A DNA stretch of 64,000 nucleotides, taken from assembly GCA_027946555.1 (NCBI GenBank), contig JAPEVC010000104.1:59326-123325 (forward strand), read 5' to 3'. This stretch comes from Gnomoniopsis sp. IMI 355080. Its lineage: Eukaryota; Ascomycota; Sordariomycetes; Diaporthales; Gnomoniaceae. Below, piece by piece: positions 12,486 to 24,514 of this stretch. Both the position numbers and the translations under genes were made by a program. Below the pieces are notes generated by a model. The model was not told the DNA's origin, did no database searches, and worked only from the letters and a program-made list of their open reading frames with translations. Numbering within the stretch: the stretch's first letter is position 1; every line of letters begins with the position of its first letter.

Positions 12486-12820
12486 TGTACAACGCGTGTT
12501 TCAATGTTAGAAAAAGTGTGTTGTGGTGCCTCTAATCAATAAGATGTGTATCTGGAGAACGAGGCAAGGAATGGGATTGAGAAACGGAGAAATGTTTGCA
12601 TTATCTTGCCTGCCAGACAGTTTATTTGTGGAAGAGAAAGAGGTTGAGCTGAGCTTCGCCCTCAAGGCAAAGACGAATGTGATGACTAAGACCCACATGT
12701 AGAAGGAGGACGGTCACCACGAGAAGGGGCATGGATGTGATATCTTGCCTATCCTAGGTAGTTACTATTGCCTTGCGCAAGTCCACAATTCAAGAGAGGC
12801 CTTGGAGTTATTATGACTGC
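12486..12820. other. Short intergenic region
   Basis: It holds the promoter of the 3CxxC gene and the 3' end of the DUF3176 gene. A CCTAGGTA motif at 12753-12760 is a partial copy of the palindrome found elsewhere in the window. Confidence 0.4.
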
Positions 12821-15200
12821 TCATGTCACGTTTGAGCTCTTGATTACCCCGGACATCACCTGTCGAAGTCTATGGCCATCCTCCTCTTTCACTAACCTTA
12901 CAGAGACCTTCTTGGCAAGCTTCTCCATCCCATCTTGGGTACCCACGCCCTCCAAATCTGTCTCTGATGGCTCAGTCATAAAGCTCCTGTCCACCCATTC
13001 CATGCCAGGTCCATTGAACAGCGTAGCGAGAGGGAATGATTTCCAGACTGGCAAGTCGTTTTGAATAGTGTCGATGATGGTGAAAACAAGGATAAAAACA
13101 GCTGATGCCCCTAGAATGGCTGGAAATGTAAACCAAACCCAGCTTACTTGCACGCACACTGCATACTCGTTGACAGTTCCTAAAGCCGGGTCGCTGAAGC
13201 CTGCCTTGCCGTTGGAACGCAGAATCAAATTCAGGGCTTTGGCAACGTTTTGCATAATATCCCCAATCCTTTCTGCGCTGACTTCCGTTTCAACAAGGAC
13301 GCTCAATATGGTTCCAGGTTCGGTGTTATCGGACGCTTCATTGAGTGCGGTGCGAATAGCATCCATACAGGAGGAATAGAGGGTAGAATCGATAGCGAAC
13401 AGGGCTCCAGCATCAAATAATGACTTCTGAAGTGAGCCAATGATCATATTTGACGGGTCTTGCGTCAGGTTGAATCCCATCCATCGAGATGTTCCACCAG
13501 CCTCCAGATCGTATCCCTCTTCACGCATCTGTGAGCTAAGCTGGGGAGTGACTCGGGATAGATCCACCAGGCCTCCGTATGTAAATGAGGTGTCAATCTC
13601 ACCAGAAAACTCACGCCAAAAATTGCCCCAAGCGTCGCCGTCAACGTCAGATTCTTCGACCAAAACATCCGTAAGGATCCCAAATTCAACAGATGCTGCA
13701 TAAGTTTGAATGCAAGGCCTGAATCTACAGCTAGCTCCCCCATAGCCGTTGCAATACCAGGATTCGCTTTTCTTAGTCGCGGTCGAGGTGCAAGATATTC
13801 CCTCTGCATTGACTGAAGGTACCATTCCCTCGTAATTGGAATACAGGAACATGATATTACTATTTGAGGATGAATCCATGTATGTCCCAAATTTTGGCGA
13901 TTCAGACCTGTTGTGCGAGCACACGACTCCACTGGCGCTTAACGTTCCATCCACGTTGTAGTTGAGAGAGTGAAGTGGATCATCTCCCCCAGTATCACCG
14001 ACCAACGTCAAATTCATTAGAAGGTTTCGTAGGAGTTGGCCCGATGGTGTCTCGCAGGCTACAGGATCGTTGTAACCACCACTATTTTCACTGCCGGTCT
14101 CAAAATCGGGAGGATACGCGGCCTCGCATACTGCCATCGGACTTCTGTACATAACATTCGATTCTTTGGAAACACAATCGCTTGTGTAATTCAATTTTTG
14201 CGTAATGTCCTCACAAGTGATGCAGAGGCCAACAGTGCTATATGTTTCCGGGAAGGTACAATTACCGCTGGCACAGGTGAAGTTGGTGAGCTGCGGTGCC
14301 GGTGCGTCCAGGTAGATTGCGGCCATGATAGAGGGATAAAATTGGTGCAACCACCACGACCACTCGTCAAATTGTGGATCATCATTATAGTTTGTGCGAG
14401 GCAAAGATGCATTGAAAACTTTCGATGGCTGATTGCAATCTATGTGAGCCGCCATTTGTTGAACGAAAGGGCCGATAGCCGCGGAGAGAACCGTGACAAG
14501 CGCCCCGAGGACTGTGAGTGCTGGCGGTGGCGAGACGTGTAGACGTAAGGGATTTAGATAGTGCAGAGATCCAAAGGCACCATCACTTGCGTTGCGATAG
14601 CGAACCAAGTCTATCACGGGCCTTCCAGTCGGATTTTGAAACCACTTCCACTGGCTTTGTCCGAGACAAGAAGCGACGATAAAGATTATAGTCATCTTCA
14701 AGACCAGATCGAAGACTGAGAGGAGAGTATTAATCGAGACCGGCCATTGAGGCAGTGGATGTCCAGCGTGCAGAGCAAGTGTTGGCCAGAATGCAAATAG
14801 GGTAATAATAAGGAGAGCGGCGCTGCAGAGCTCCATGGTCCATGGCTTCAGGTGCGTTGCAGAAGCCTTGCGTACTTTTTCTGGTCGCTGTAAAGCTAGG
14901 GCTTCCTGTGAATCTGCCACGGTGTCGGGATGATCGTCATAAGAGGCATGCGACTGGACATCTCCATGATCATCAGGTTCAGAGTCTTCCACCACTGTAA
15001 ATGGAGGGTATTAGTATTGCTCTGAGAGAGTAACATTAGGGTGACTTACCCAGTGTCCGATGCGAATATGTACTCAACCTCGGATCTAGATGTCGTAGGG
15101 ATTCGATCTCGATCAGGCTACCTGTAGTCTCAGAGATAGAACGCCTTGAAGCTGTCAAAAACTCGCTCTCAGAAGCGGTGATCTCATTTTGGGGATGCAT
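12821..15200 (-). CDS. DUF3176 multi-pass membrane protein
   Basis: Two exons, 15050..15200 and 12821..14994, with a 55-bp intron, give 774 residues. The long frame alone begins with GTG directly after an acceptor (TTTACAG), which shows that a first exon is missing from it. The ATG at 15200 gives a matching phase. After about 100 polar residues come hydrophobic segments (L-C-S-A-A-L-L-I-I-T-L-F-A-F and the L-L-S-V-F-D-L-V-L-K region), then G-Q-S-Q-W-K-W-F and G-S-L-H-Y-L, signatures of DUF3176. A long Cys-rich, N-glycosylable, probably extracellular loop and a last membrane helix near residue 690 follow. The function of the family is unknown. It is divergent from the HET-domain gene. Confidence 0.85.
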
Positions 15201-15990
15201 AATAATTGGGTTGAAGGAGACCTGGTCAAAGTTGATGGTGAGCAGTGCTCCCGATGTATCAAGTGTAGGTAAAGGGTGGAGATGACTGCCACTGAAAAAG
15301 AGCCTAGCCCGCAGAGACAGGCGAGACCGTACTTAAGTTTGGGAACAACATAGATTTCTATCTCAAAGTATAGTATTACCAATCATGTATTCTTGACAAG
15401 GTGACTACAGAGCCTCGTTCACAGCCGTCAATCCACCTTGTCGCTCTCTAGCCCCAACTTCCAAGTCGGACTCCCAGCTGAATGCAAGTGAAACATCACG
15501 GAATGGCGCTGCAACCCCGCTATAGACTCGTTCGTATTTGACTATCTCTAATTCCAGGGTTCGATCAGGCTGGCGTCTGAAATTGCGACCGTTCAATGGA
15601 AGCTGACCAGGCTGACGGCGAACCATTATAGCACATGCAAGGCAATCCTCCTGATAGCCAGCTTGACCGACTCACGTTCGTCACACCCAACCCTGCCACC
15701 AACAGCCACGAAGACCCCGCAAAAGTATTTGGCTGAGACATGCGGCCCACGGGAAATGTGTATATATACCTGAATAAATACCTAGGTACCTGTACCCATG
15801 CAGTTGTCAGCAAAAGCTGAAATCTGCCTACATAACACAAGTGTCATGCCTTCCCCTCATCCTTACATGACATAAACATGACACAAACATGACAGACTGA
15901 TTGCTCGTTCATGTAGCAAAGCTCATGTTTAATCGGTTGTTGTTCCTACATGACTTCTTACACAGCCCATTGCAAAAGGCATCACTAAGT
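15201..15990. other. Divergent promoter between DUF3176 and HET genes
   Basis: About 790 bp. It holds a TATATATA stretch near 15761-15768 and the palindrome TACCTAGGTA at 15779. A tandem TGACATAAACATGACACAAACATGACA stretch lies near 15867-15893 (unit ACATGACA about every 12 bp). In-frame ATGs upstream of 15991 exist, but 15991 is preferred for the HET gene. Confidence 0.45.
15779..15788. promoter_or_regulatory. TACCTAGGTA palindrome, copy 1
   Basis: Exact 10-bp palindrome, extended by CC to 15790. Identical copies lie at 30653 and 52661. A regulatory role is inferred only from its recurrence between genes. Confidence 0.4.
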
Positions 15991-18475
15991 ATGGGTCCCA
16001 ACGCCCCTACCAGCACTAGCGAGGGTGATAACCTTACAATGGAGCAAAGACAAGCAGTGCTCGGCACGACATGGCCTCTGGATCCCTTTCCGAGTCAGAT
16101 CAATGCTCTACCAGACTTTAACTACATTTGTGCAAAATGCGAGTCGGTCTTCAAGTCTGCTGGGACCGACACAAACATTCCATTTTACAATTTGAACGAC
16201 CTTATGGCTTCAATGAGAGAAGGGTGTCACTTCTGTACCTTGCTCGTACGAAATTTGCAAGACGAGAAGAGGCTGGAATATAGGAGGATTTTTGATATAG
16301 AAGGCAACCATGACTCCTGCGCAAAAATCAGGCATTTCACCTCTGACTGGGCTACTTTTCATTACGAGTCGGGAGGCTTAAGTGCAGAGGTGAAGCTTGG
16401 TATTCCCAGGAACCTCATTAATGCTCATTTGCATGTTAGAGGCTCAAGTACAGAGTACAATGTTGATAGTTTCATTGACGAACACCCATGTAGGTCACCT
16501 GCCGGCTCATAAACATTGACACCATCCCAACTCGCTATCTCAAATGACCGTCTAATCGCTTTTTAGCCATTCCGCCACACATTAGGGTTAATTCCCTGAA
16601 TACGGGCGATGAATACACCTTCAAACAAGTCACCAAGTGGATCCAAACATGCTTCGGTCGTCGTATAGGCCCCTGTTCTCGCTCTACGGAGAGCCTGCTG
16701 CCAAGCAGGTTAATCGCTGTGGGCGATGAGAGGAGTCCAAATGTTAGTATCTGCGAGACATTGGGTATGCATGACCGTGGACTTACTCCGGATACTCCCC
16801 GTCCTCACTACGTGACACTGAGCCATTGCTGGGGCTCTCGTATGCCGATTCGACTCTTAAATGAGAATTACGAGGCTTTCCTCCGAGGTATTCGATTGGA
16901 CGAATTGCCTGCTACGTTCCGGGATGCAGTTTTGTTTACTCGCAGACTGGGAATTGCATTCCTATGGATCGACTCATTGTGTATCATCCAAGACTCTGCC
17001 GAAGATTGCAAGTAGATTATCATGCCCTTACCCTCTTTTCCCCCAGCGATCACTTGCCAAGTTCCAACTGGCATCTCGAGCTTCATTGAGGTCTGTCCAC
17101 GCGGCCGTACTCCTCATACGTGCTAGAAATATGGCAACGCCAACTGCAATATCACCTACTAATAGCTGCGGTAGGGAAGAAGGAGTCCTGCAAGATGCAT
17201 AAGGTTTATCGGGGCTCTTTTCTTAATTTAGCAGCAGCAGCGGCCAACGATTCGACCGGGGGTCTTTTTCGCCCGCGCTATCCTCGTTCATTCGTGCCAT
17301 GTAGCGTAGAGCTAGGTCACCGAGGTCGAAAACGAATGACAACGTCTTACGTTCCGCCAAGTTGGACAACCACAAAACTCTCTGAACGCGCATGGGTTTT
17401 CCAAGAATGTCTTCTAGCCCCAAGGGTGCTCTATTTCGGCGAGCGGGAGCTGCACTGGCAGTGCAGCCATCTTGAAGCCACCGAAGCTTACCCAGATGAC
17501 ATCCCAGTACTGACATTGGACGCTTTTCCCAACAAGCACGATGCTTGGAGTCTGCAACATTGGTGGAATATGTTTGATATGACCAAGCGAGCTGAGACGT
17601 GGCTTGATCTGGTTCAAGGCTATTCAGGCAAGCTGCTCACCGAGCGAGCTGACAAACTCGTCGCAATATCGGGGCTTGCAGCACAATGGGGGCAAGAATC
17701 GGGCTTTCGGTATCTTGCTGGGCTTTGGTCTCACCAACTTCGCCACGGTCTCCTTTGGTCTCATCACGTTCGCGACGACTCCCTGTGGCATACTCCCAGA
17801 TATGGCCCTGGAAGGGCTACACAGAATCAGTACATTGCACCAACGTGGTCGTGGGCTCACAGTGACGATGAAGTGTACTTCAAACATTGCAGCTGCAACC
17901 TAATAGATGGTTTGGCTGAGATCGCTGAGTGCAGTGTCGATCTCGTGCAACCTCTCACCAGCCCATATGGACTGGTGAGCGGTGGATTTGTTCGCATCAG
18001 AGGACCTCTCGTAATTGGTAACTTGCCAGTGAGAGGAGAAGGATATATAGGAATCTCTTTTCCGGGGACGAAGGGGTTGAGGCACGGGAAAGGTCCAATT
18101 TCCAATGAAAGCAATGATCAGCTACATCAGGTGATCAGCGCCTTTATTATCTGGGATCAGACGCCTGTGGAAGAGCCTATGCTTGTGTTTGCACCACTTG
18201 AAGTCAGATTGTGCGCCGGTCATGGCCCTAGACATTGGATCGGGCAAAATGGAATTTGGCTTGAGCTCGGAGGTCTGATGTTGACGTCGATAGAACCAGG
18301 AAAATTTGCTCGTGTTGGTTGTTTCAACATCTCGGATGGTCCGATAAAACCGTTCAAGGCACATTGGAAATATGGCGAAGATATTGTCAACAGTGAAGAG
18401 TGGCACAGACTGGTTGAGAAGATGCGTGGGAAGAGCAAGCAGGCTGGAATAAATGACCCCTTGGAAACGGTATAG
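15991..18475 (+). CDS. HET-domain (heterokaryon incompatibility) protein
   Basis: Three exons, 15991..16489, 16567..17007 and 17175..18475, give 746 residues. The HET domain (about residues 245-385) shows Y-V-T-L-S-H-C-W-G, then L-P-A-T-F-R-D-A-V, L-W-I-D-S-L-C-I-I-Q-D-S and, across the second intron, E-D-W-K-K-E-S-C-K-M-x-x-V-Y, ending in L-N-L-A-A. HET domains trigger programmed cell death in non-self recognition; the C-terminus usually gives specificity. An N-terminal Cys pair, C-A-K-C with C-H-F-C, may bind metal. The second intron uses a GC donor (GCAAGT at 17008): no GT donor gives the right phase, while GC restores the conserved Trp. The gene could also act in general stress or innate-type immunity. 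Confidence 0.85.
17008..17174 (+). other. Non-canonical GC-AG intron of the HET gene
   Basis: The donor GCAAGT matches the consensus of GC introns, and the acceptor is GCGGTAG. The intron is 167 bp, longer than most in the window. The nearby GT at 17012 leaves the wrong phase for every suitable acceptor except a five-codon mini-exon. Confidence 0.65.
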
Positions 18476-19234
18476 TAAATCAACAGCTGCGGGAACGGTA
18501 CAAAGATGAGTTGGGCTCAGAGGAGAAATACGAAAACATCGCTAGTTTTTTGCGCTATATCGACTTGGAAGCAAGTCAGGAGGTGGATCGAGTACAAGTG
18601 GAATCAGGGGCGGAGTCTCATGGTGGAGGTTATTATACTTATTCAATCCTATAGGCAGTGTGTCTACCCAATGTCAGTTTGCAACTATCAGGAATCATGT
18701 CTATAGCTGTAACGGGTTTATATTTGTCTCCGAAATATGAATGCTTCGTACGTAGCTTGGACTGGATCATTCGACAATTCATTTTGAACAGCTCCGACGA
18801 AAGGCATCACCGAGTTGTCATTCCAGACAGACCGCACCAGACCAAGACATGAGGTAGATCCACGCATCGTTGTCCATTTGCCCTCGCCACAAGCACCATT
18901 CCCCAGGAATATCAAGTCACCAGCTAGCACAATACGCTTCACGGCACATCAGCAATCCCCTCAGGTTGAAAGTGCCCAATTATCTTTTCTCATTTCGCAA
19001 TCATCTATGCTTGCAAGAAAAACCAGGCGGCCCGGCTTCACACTGTTTCCAACCTCCCTCCCTCTCCCTCGTCTGGAACCCGGAGCGGAGTTATTTCACA
19101 AGGGCACGCAGCACGGTCAGCAGTGCCCACGACATCATCTCTCCTTGTATTTGTTCCTTTCTCTGTCTCTTGGTGCCATATAATACACGATTTCGCCTCT
19201 CCCTACTTCCTCATCCCGTCGAGGTGCCCTCGAT
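18476..19234. other. Convergent intergenic region
   Basis: Spacer between the 3' ends of the HET and acyl-carrier-protein genes. No gene is recognised. The part near the acyl-carrier-protein gene is pyrimidine-rich. Confidence 0.4.
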
Positions 19235-20061
19235 TTAGTGCGCATCGGGTTGAGAAAGGATGTACTCGACGGCCTTGTCCACTACGTCGGAATATCAAAC
19301 GTCAATACATGTCATGAAGGGGTAATGGTGTGTGTAAGGGCGTCTAGAGTAAAATTGCCCAAGACTCACCAGAGTGAATAGTATCAGCATCCTTATCCGG
19401 GATCTCAATGCTGAACTCCTCCTCAATCGCCATCACTACCTCCACGGTGTCCAGGCTGTCCAAGCCGAGGTCATTGGCAAAGTGCGCAGTGGGCTTGATC
19501 TGTTTGATGATATGTCAGTGTCCTTCGCTCAGCCATGCCCGGCGGATACATGGAGTAAGTAGGTGGGTGAAGCGCGTACGTTGCTTGGGTCGTTGACCTG
19601 CGGGAGAAGAAAAGACGTTAGCGGTTTGCGTTCATTGGAAGCTTGATAATCAAATATGCCCTCCATCATCTAGCACGACCAAAGTGCTCGATCCTCGGGG
19701 ATGCACACGCGCCCGGTACATCCCTACTGAGGAGCTCCCAATACCCCCACTCCCTTCCATCCGACAACGAGGAGACAAAACAGCTGCCCAAGGCCAAAAA
19801 GCATATCAATCTCACCTTGTCAAATCCAGCCAAAAGCCCCACAATCCTGCCCTCCACATCCTCCTTGCTCAGCCCGCCCGCAGCCGAGTACGCCCTGACG
19901 CTGCCCACCTTCCACGCCACAGGGGCAACGGCCTTGGTGCGCAGAGCAGCAGCAGAAGCAGCTCCCGCCGACCTTGAAACAAAGGTGCGTGCTGCAGGCA
20001 CCACCACGGCGCGGCGCGCGGCGACGGTCGATGCGGTACGGAGAAGCGACGTGCGGAACAT
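19235..20061 (-). CDS. Mitochondrial acyl carrier protein (complex I associated)
   Basis: Four exons, 19816..20061, 19580..19597, 19370..19499 and 19235..19281, give 146 residues. The first roughly 58 residues are Ala/Arg-rich without acids, a typical mitochondrial presequence. The mature part opens with G-L-S-K-E-D-V-E-G-R-I and carries D-L-G-L-D-S-L-D, where Ser103 would receive 4'-phosphopantetheine, followed by V-V-M-A-I-E-E-E-F. The second exon is only 18 bp (V-N-D-P-S-N) and links the helix 1 loop to I-K-P-T-A-H-F. The protein carries acyl chains for mitochondrial type II fatty acid and lipoate synthesis and is also an accessory subunit of complex I. The next gene upstream encodes another complex I subunit. 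Confidence 0.93.
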
Positions 20062-20690
20062 GATTGCTGTTTTGTGGTTCGGGGGAACTAGGGCGAAGAA
20101 AAAACAAGAGTCGTGCGAGTTGTCGAGGGGCAATTGGGTGCCTTTGAGAAGGAGTCTAGCGGGGGGGTGTGGTATCGGATCTGAAAAAGGAGAGGTGTTC
20201 CGGTCGAGTTGCGAAAAGGCGAGGAGCTTCTCGGGAGGTCGGAGTGGATGATGCGAAGTGGTGACGATAAATTTCTCGCTTGCAAGCTTGCCGGCGGCGG
20301 TCGGTGCACGGACCACCTTGAAGCTTGGACCATTCAAGGCTTCCCCTGTTTGTTGGTTGGAAATGCAACGAGCGGGTTTGGTTGCAGTGAATTTGGCCCA
20401 TTGTATTTTAATGTTCATTATTAGGGATGTGATAATTCCCACATATAGAGAAGCAACTCATGGAGCGCTGTAGAGTGGCGAAAATGAGTTTCAACAATTG
20501 GAATCGCGAGTTATAAAAGAGGTTATTGTTTATGTACATTTGAATTTGTCTACACCATCTTCCAACGATTCCTGTGCTCGCGACTCGTCGTCTACCTCTC
20601 TCTCCGGTCTCTGTTCCATTAGTCCAACATGACCCTTGACTTCGTGATGCAATTGATCTGTCGTGTGTGACGAGACCAATGCCATCCGCT
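20062..20690. other. Promoter of acyl carrier protein gene and 3' region of the complex I gene
   Basis: No gene is recognised. The spurious upstream extension of the acyl-carrier-protein frame to 20442 lacks presequence character and is treated as leader. Confidence 0.45.
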
Positions 20691-21592
20691 CTACCTGTAC
20701 GGTGAGTCCGCGCGGATCATAGCCGCCAGCTCGGGCTCCCACTTGTCACCGTTGTGAAGCAGCTTCTCTGTAGCAAGACATTAGCAAAAAGAGAAGACAC
20801 CCATAATCACAAAGAGAACACCTACCCTTATTATAAAGCAACTCCTCTCTCGTCTCAGTACTATACTCGGCATTGGGACTCTCCACAATCGCATCCACCG
20901 GGCAGCTCTCCTGGCAGAATCCGCAGTAGATACACTTTGTCATGTCAATATCGTAGCGCGTGGTGCGGCGGGACCCATCGGCACGCTCCTCGGCCTCGAT
21001 CGTGATGGCCTGCGCCGGGCAGATGGCCTCGCACAGCTTGCAGGCGATGCAGCGCTCCTCGCCCGAGGGGTAGCGGCGGAGGGCGTGCTCACCACGGAAG
21101 CGGGGGGAGATGGGGCCCTTCTCGAAGGGGTAGTAGATTGTGTAGCTGGAAGGAGGGGAAAGAGGCGTTAGCGAGACGTGTATATGGATAAGGTTGATCT
21201 CCTGCCTGGTGATGTCGAGCATGCCCATCAGCAGCCCCAATCTTCGACCCAAACGTCCTTCTCCATGCTCGCAACAAGATGATAAGAGTTCCAGAGTAGT
21301 AGAGATATACTCACGGAGGTCGGAAGAACTGCTCCAGCAGGACATACATGCCCCGCGCCATCTCCGTCATCAAAAAGTACTTTCCCAGCTTATTCCCCGT
21401 GCTCTCCCCATCCTCATCCCACTTCCGAGGTGGCGGCTGCCGGAATCCCTTGGGTGGCGGGCCCATGGGCGTTGCGTAGCTCCGTCGTGCCGCTACCATC
21501 GTCGCCATGGCCGCGTGTGATGCTGCAGGGAGTGCGAAGCGATGCGACGAGGATGCCAGAAGGCGGCTGGCTGTTGTTGCAGTGGTAAGCAT
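20691..21592 (-). CDS. NADH:ubiquinone oxidoreductase 23 kDa (TYKY / NDUFS8-type) subunit
   Basis: Three exons, 21315..21592, 20826..21145 and 20691..20767, give 224 residues. A mitochondrial presequence (about residues 1-38) is followed by a helix with T-E-M-A-R-G-M-Y-V-L-L-E. The ferredoxin-like domain has two 4Fe-4S motifs, C-I-A-C-K-L-C-E-A-I-C-P and C-I-Y-C-G-F-C-Q-E-S-C-P, which hold clusters N6a and N6b in the peripheral arm of complex I. The last exon supplies the conserved tail N-G-D-K-W-E-P-E-L and ends R-A-D-S-P-Y-R, as in eukaryotic homologues. All phases close. The ATG at 21592 starts the presequence; one at 21625 is also in frame. Confidence 0.95.
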
Positions 21593-22358
21593 CGTGGGTG
21601 GATGTTCGAGTTTCGTGTGTGGCAATTAAAACTGGGAGGGCGAGACGGTGGTGGTCGTCGACAAAGAGATAGCTGTCCGAGCAGCGCAGGAAAAGGGTTT
21701 TTGTGTTCGCCCGCGCTGTGGTAGTTGGCGAGTTTCGAAGGTTGGCGAAGTGCGCTGAGGAAGGGGAGTCAATTGGGAAGGGCCCTAGGTCGGTATGAAG
21801 GATTGCGAAACCGTGGGGAATGGCAGGGCCAGAGGAGGTCTGTTTGGCGGCGAGAGTTGGCGATTTGGGTGTGGAAGCTTTGATTGACGTCGGGGACTTG
21901 TTGGAGTGTGGCGCCCCGTTGAGAGCTGTTTTGCCGGGATTACAACGGCTGCGTGCTGATTGGCTGGGTTGAGGGGGGAGGGGGATCCACATGTATCCTC
22001 TGTGCGAGACTTTGGGGGCCGCTAGCATATGTATGTACTCGAAAAAGCTAAACCCGCATTGGAATGATATCGAAATTCGCCAGTTATTAGCACTGGAAGT
22101 ACAAATACAGGGCCAGATTGGTTGCTGTGATGTAGAAAGCATGACTGCAAAGTGCTGATATTCGCTCTTCTATGTATGCTCTGTAATCGCTCTCGCTGAC
22201 GCTGGTGCTCGCTCTATGATGTTGAAATAAAACATGGTATCTCACCCACCAAAAAACGCATTTCCCTGCCCAGGTGCTCCCTTCAAAGTGATCCAGAAAG
22301 CTTCATTAGTCTTTCCAGTGAAACAGCCCTCAACTCACCTCCATCACGTCCATCCATC
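21593..22358. other. Intergenic, promoter of complex I subunit gene
   Basis: About 770 bp with no supported gene. CCAAT-like signals may be present (ATTGGC near 21959 on the + strand), but no decisive motif is seen. Confidence 0.4.
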
Positions 22359-24514
22359 TCAGAAATTCCTCTCCCAAGCCTGCCACCATATCCCCATATT
22401 ACACGCCACCACCAAATCCAACATCTTCAACCCCTCATCGTAAATCAACAACTTGCCCAACTTGGCCTTCCTCCCTCTCGCGCCACCACCCGCCCTCTCC
22501 CGTCCCAAAGCACTCCAATCAAACACAGGCGCCTCCTCCTCTTCAATCTCATCCCCATACTCATCATACTTTGCAACATCATACCCTCCCGGACTCCGCA
22601 CCAACCGGCCCAAACCCTCCTTGACCTCCCGCGCCGCACGCTCGCGATCTTCCTTGCTGTGAAACAAATCCGTCGCAGGGAGGTTAAACCGCAACTCAGA
22701 CACCGGCACGGTATTGCTCACCCCAGCACTGGCACTCAGTCCCCGGGCCCGTCGGCCGCCAATCGCACCATTACCACCACCGTTGCCGCCACCACCACTG
22801 GCACCTCGCGCCGCCTCCGATGCCGCATCACGAAGTGCCTGTGCCGCCACTAGCGGGTTGAACCCTTGGCTGGTCGTGTTGCGCGTGTGTCGGCATTTGA
22901 GCGCCCGGCCGTTGGACGTTGTGCGGAAATCGCATGCGCCGTGCCAGGGAGAGGTGAAAGTGTAGCCTTTGGGGCGGAGGCCGGGCGCTGGCGGCGGGTG
23001 GAGTACGGGTTGTGGCGTTTCCGCGTGGTGGTGGTGGTAGTCTGCGGCGAGTGGTGGCTCCAAAGAGTCGGCGCTTGTGGTGGATGCGCCGCTGTCCTGG
23101 CGCGAGTGTTGGAAGGACGCGCGCGGGGGCTGCAAAGGTGCCCGGTCGCTGTGGTCGGCGTCCGAGCTCGTGGTGGTGCTGCTTCGCTCGCGCCCTTTGC
23201 CCTTGAAGGCTTCCTTGAGATTGCTCGTCCAGCTCTTGCCGTACGCCATGGTGACCTGCCGAGTGAACCCACCCTCACTGTCGTCGTCGATACCTCCTTG
23301 CTGCTGTGATGAGGCTTTGTTCTGTCGGCCCGCGATCATCTGCGCGGCCAGTTCCTTCATATCCCGCGCCGCCACGCCTCCGCCTTCGCCGCTGTTTGCA
23401 GTAACGGGGAAGTCCCTGAAGCGAGCATAACCGCTCGTCTCGATGTGCACATTGATGGCAGGGTAGCCGCGCGGGTACTGCACGACGGGCGCTGCGTCCG
23501 GATTGTTCGGGTCGGCATATAGGAGGGTAGATTGAAAAGAGTTGACCTTGCCGATGTTCCATTGGTGGCCGGTGGACGGATCGCGGCGGATGATGGTGAG
23601 GGAGAAAGGGGTAAAGGGTTTTTGATTGTTGGGTGGAGGCAGGGCCGAGTAATGGGTTGCGTGTCTGGACCAAGGAGAGGGTGATCGCGAGGGACTGGTA
23701 GGAGATGCCAGCGGGGTATGGTGTGTTGGCGGGAGGTCCAGTGACGCGCGACCAAGGTTGAGAGGCTGCTGGTTGCGGCGATGGGGGAGAGGGACTTTGG
23801 GATCCGAAGGGGAAGGGGGTGTTGGTGCGCGAAGTGCCGCGGGTGGTTGAGGGAGGTCGTTGGGCGGTGATGTTTGTTCCGAAGTCATTTGTCGTGGGCC
23901 AAGAGGCTTACTAATGATGGGGACCGCGGCGGTCGAGACCTTGGCCGGGATAGGTGGCGCAGGCATGTCACTCGGTTGGACCACAGCCGGGTGGGCGTCT
24001 CCTGTGGTTGGGACGTTCTCCTTGTTCTGACCTGGTACCGTTGATGGTGCGGGCTTGGCCTTGTCGCTAGAGTTGATAGTATCCACGGGCGAGGTGGGTT
24101 GCGAGATCTTTGCTGTTGCTGGCAGTGGTTTCCTCACAATCTTTCGCTCGGTCCTGGTTGACTCCATGCTCCCCCTGCCCGCGGCCTCATACCTCTGGGC
24201 CTTTGCTGACGCTGCCATAGCCTCATCGGACGGGGTGTCCAGGTGGATATAATAAAGAGCATTGGCGACGTCGTCCGCCCCTACGCTGTTTTGTTGTGGC
24301 TTGAAGGGAGATAGAATGACATCTGCATGGAAGTCAGTTGAAAGAAGTGAGCGTGCGAATGTGTAAGTGCAAGCTTACCGCGAGATCCTGGAACTCTCGA
24401 GATGTACAAGCATAGCGTCTCATGTCTTTCGATCGGGTTGATTGGGTATTGAGGAGGATGAGCGGCGATGTGGTTGATGGCGGACAATGACTTGGCCTCG
24501 ACTTGAGCCGCCAT
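22359..24514 (-). CDS. Conserved fungal protein of unknown function, Pro/Ser-rich
   Basis: Two exons, 24379..24514 and 22359..24322, with a 56-bp intron, give 699 residues. The first exon and the start of the second form a compact conserved region, with E-T-L-C-L-Y-I-S-R-V-P-G-S-R-D-V-I-L-S-P running across the junction and N-A-L-Y-Y-I-H after it. A disordered Pro/Ser/Lys stretch (about residues 80-260) separates it from a second folded region that includes F-S-L-T-I-I-R-R-D-P-S-T-G and W-N-I-G-K-V, then another low-complexity stretch, and a C-terminal module with W-H-G-A-C-D-F and K-C-R-H. I recognise the arrangement as widespread in Pezizomycotina but know no function. It has a high Gly/Pro content and no membrane segment. 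Confidence 0.8.
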
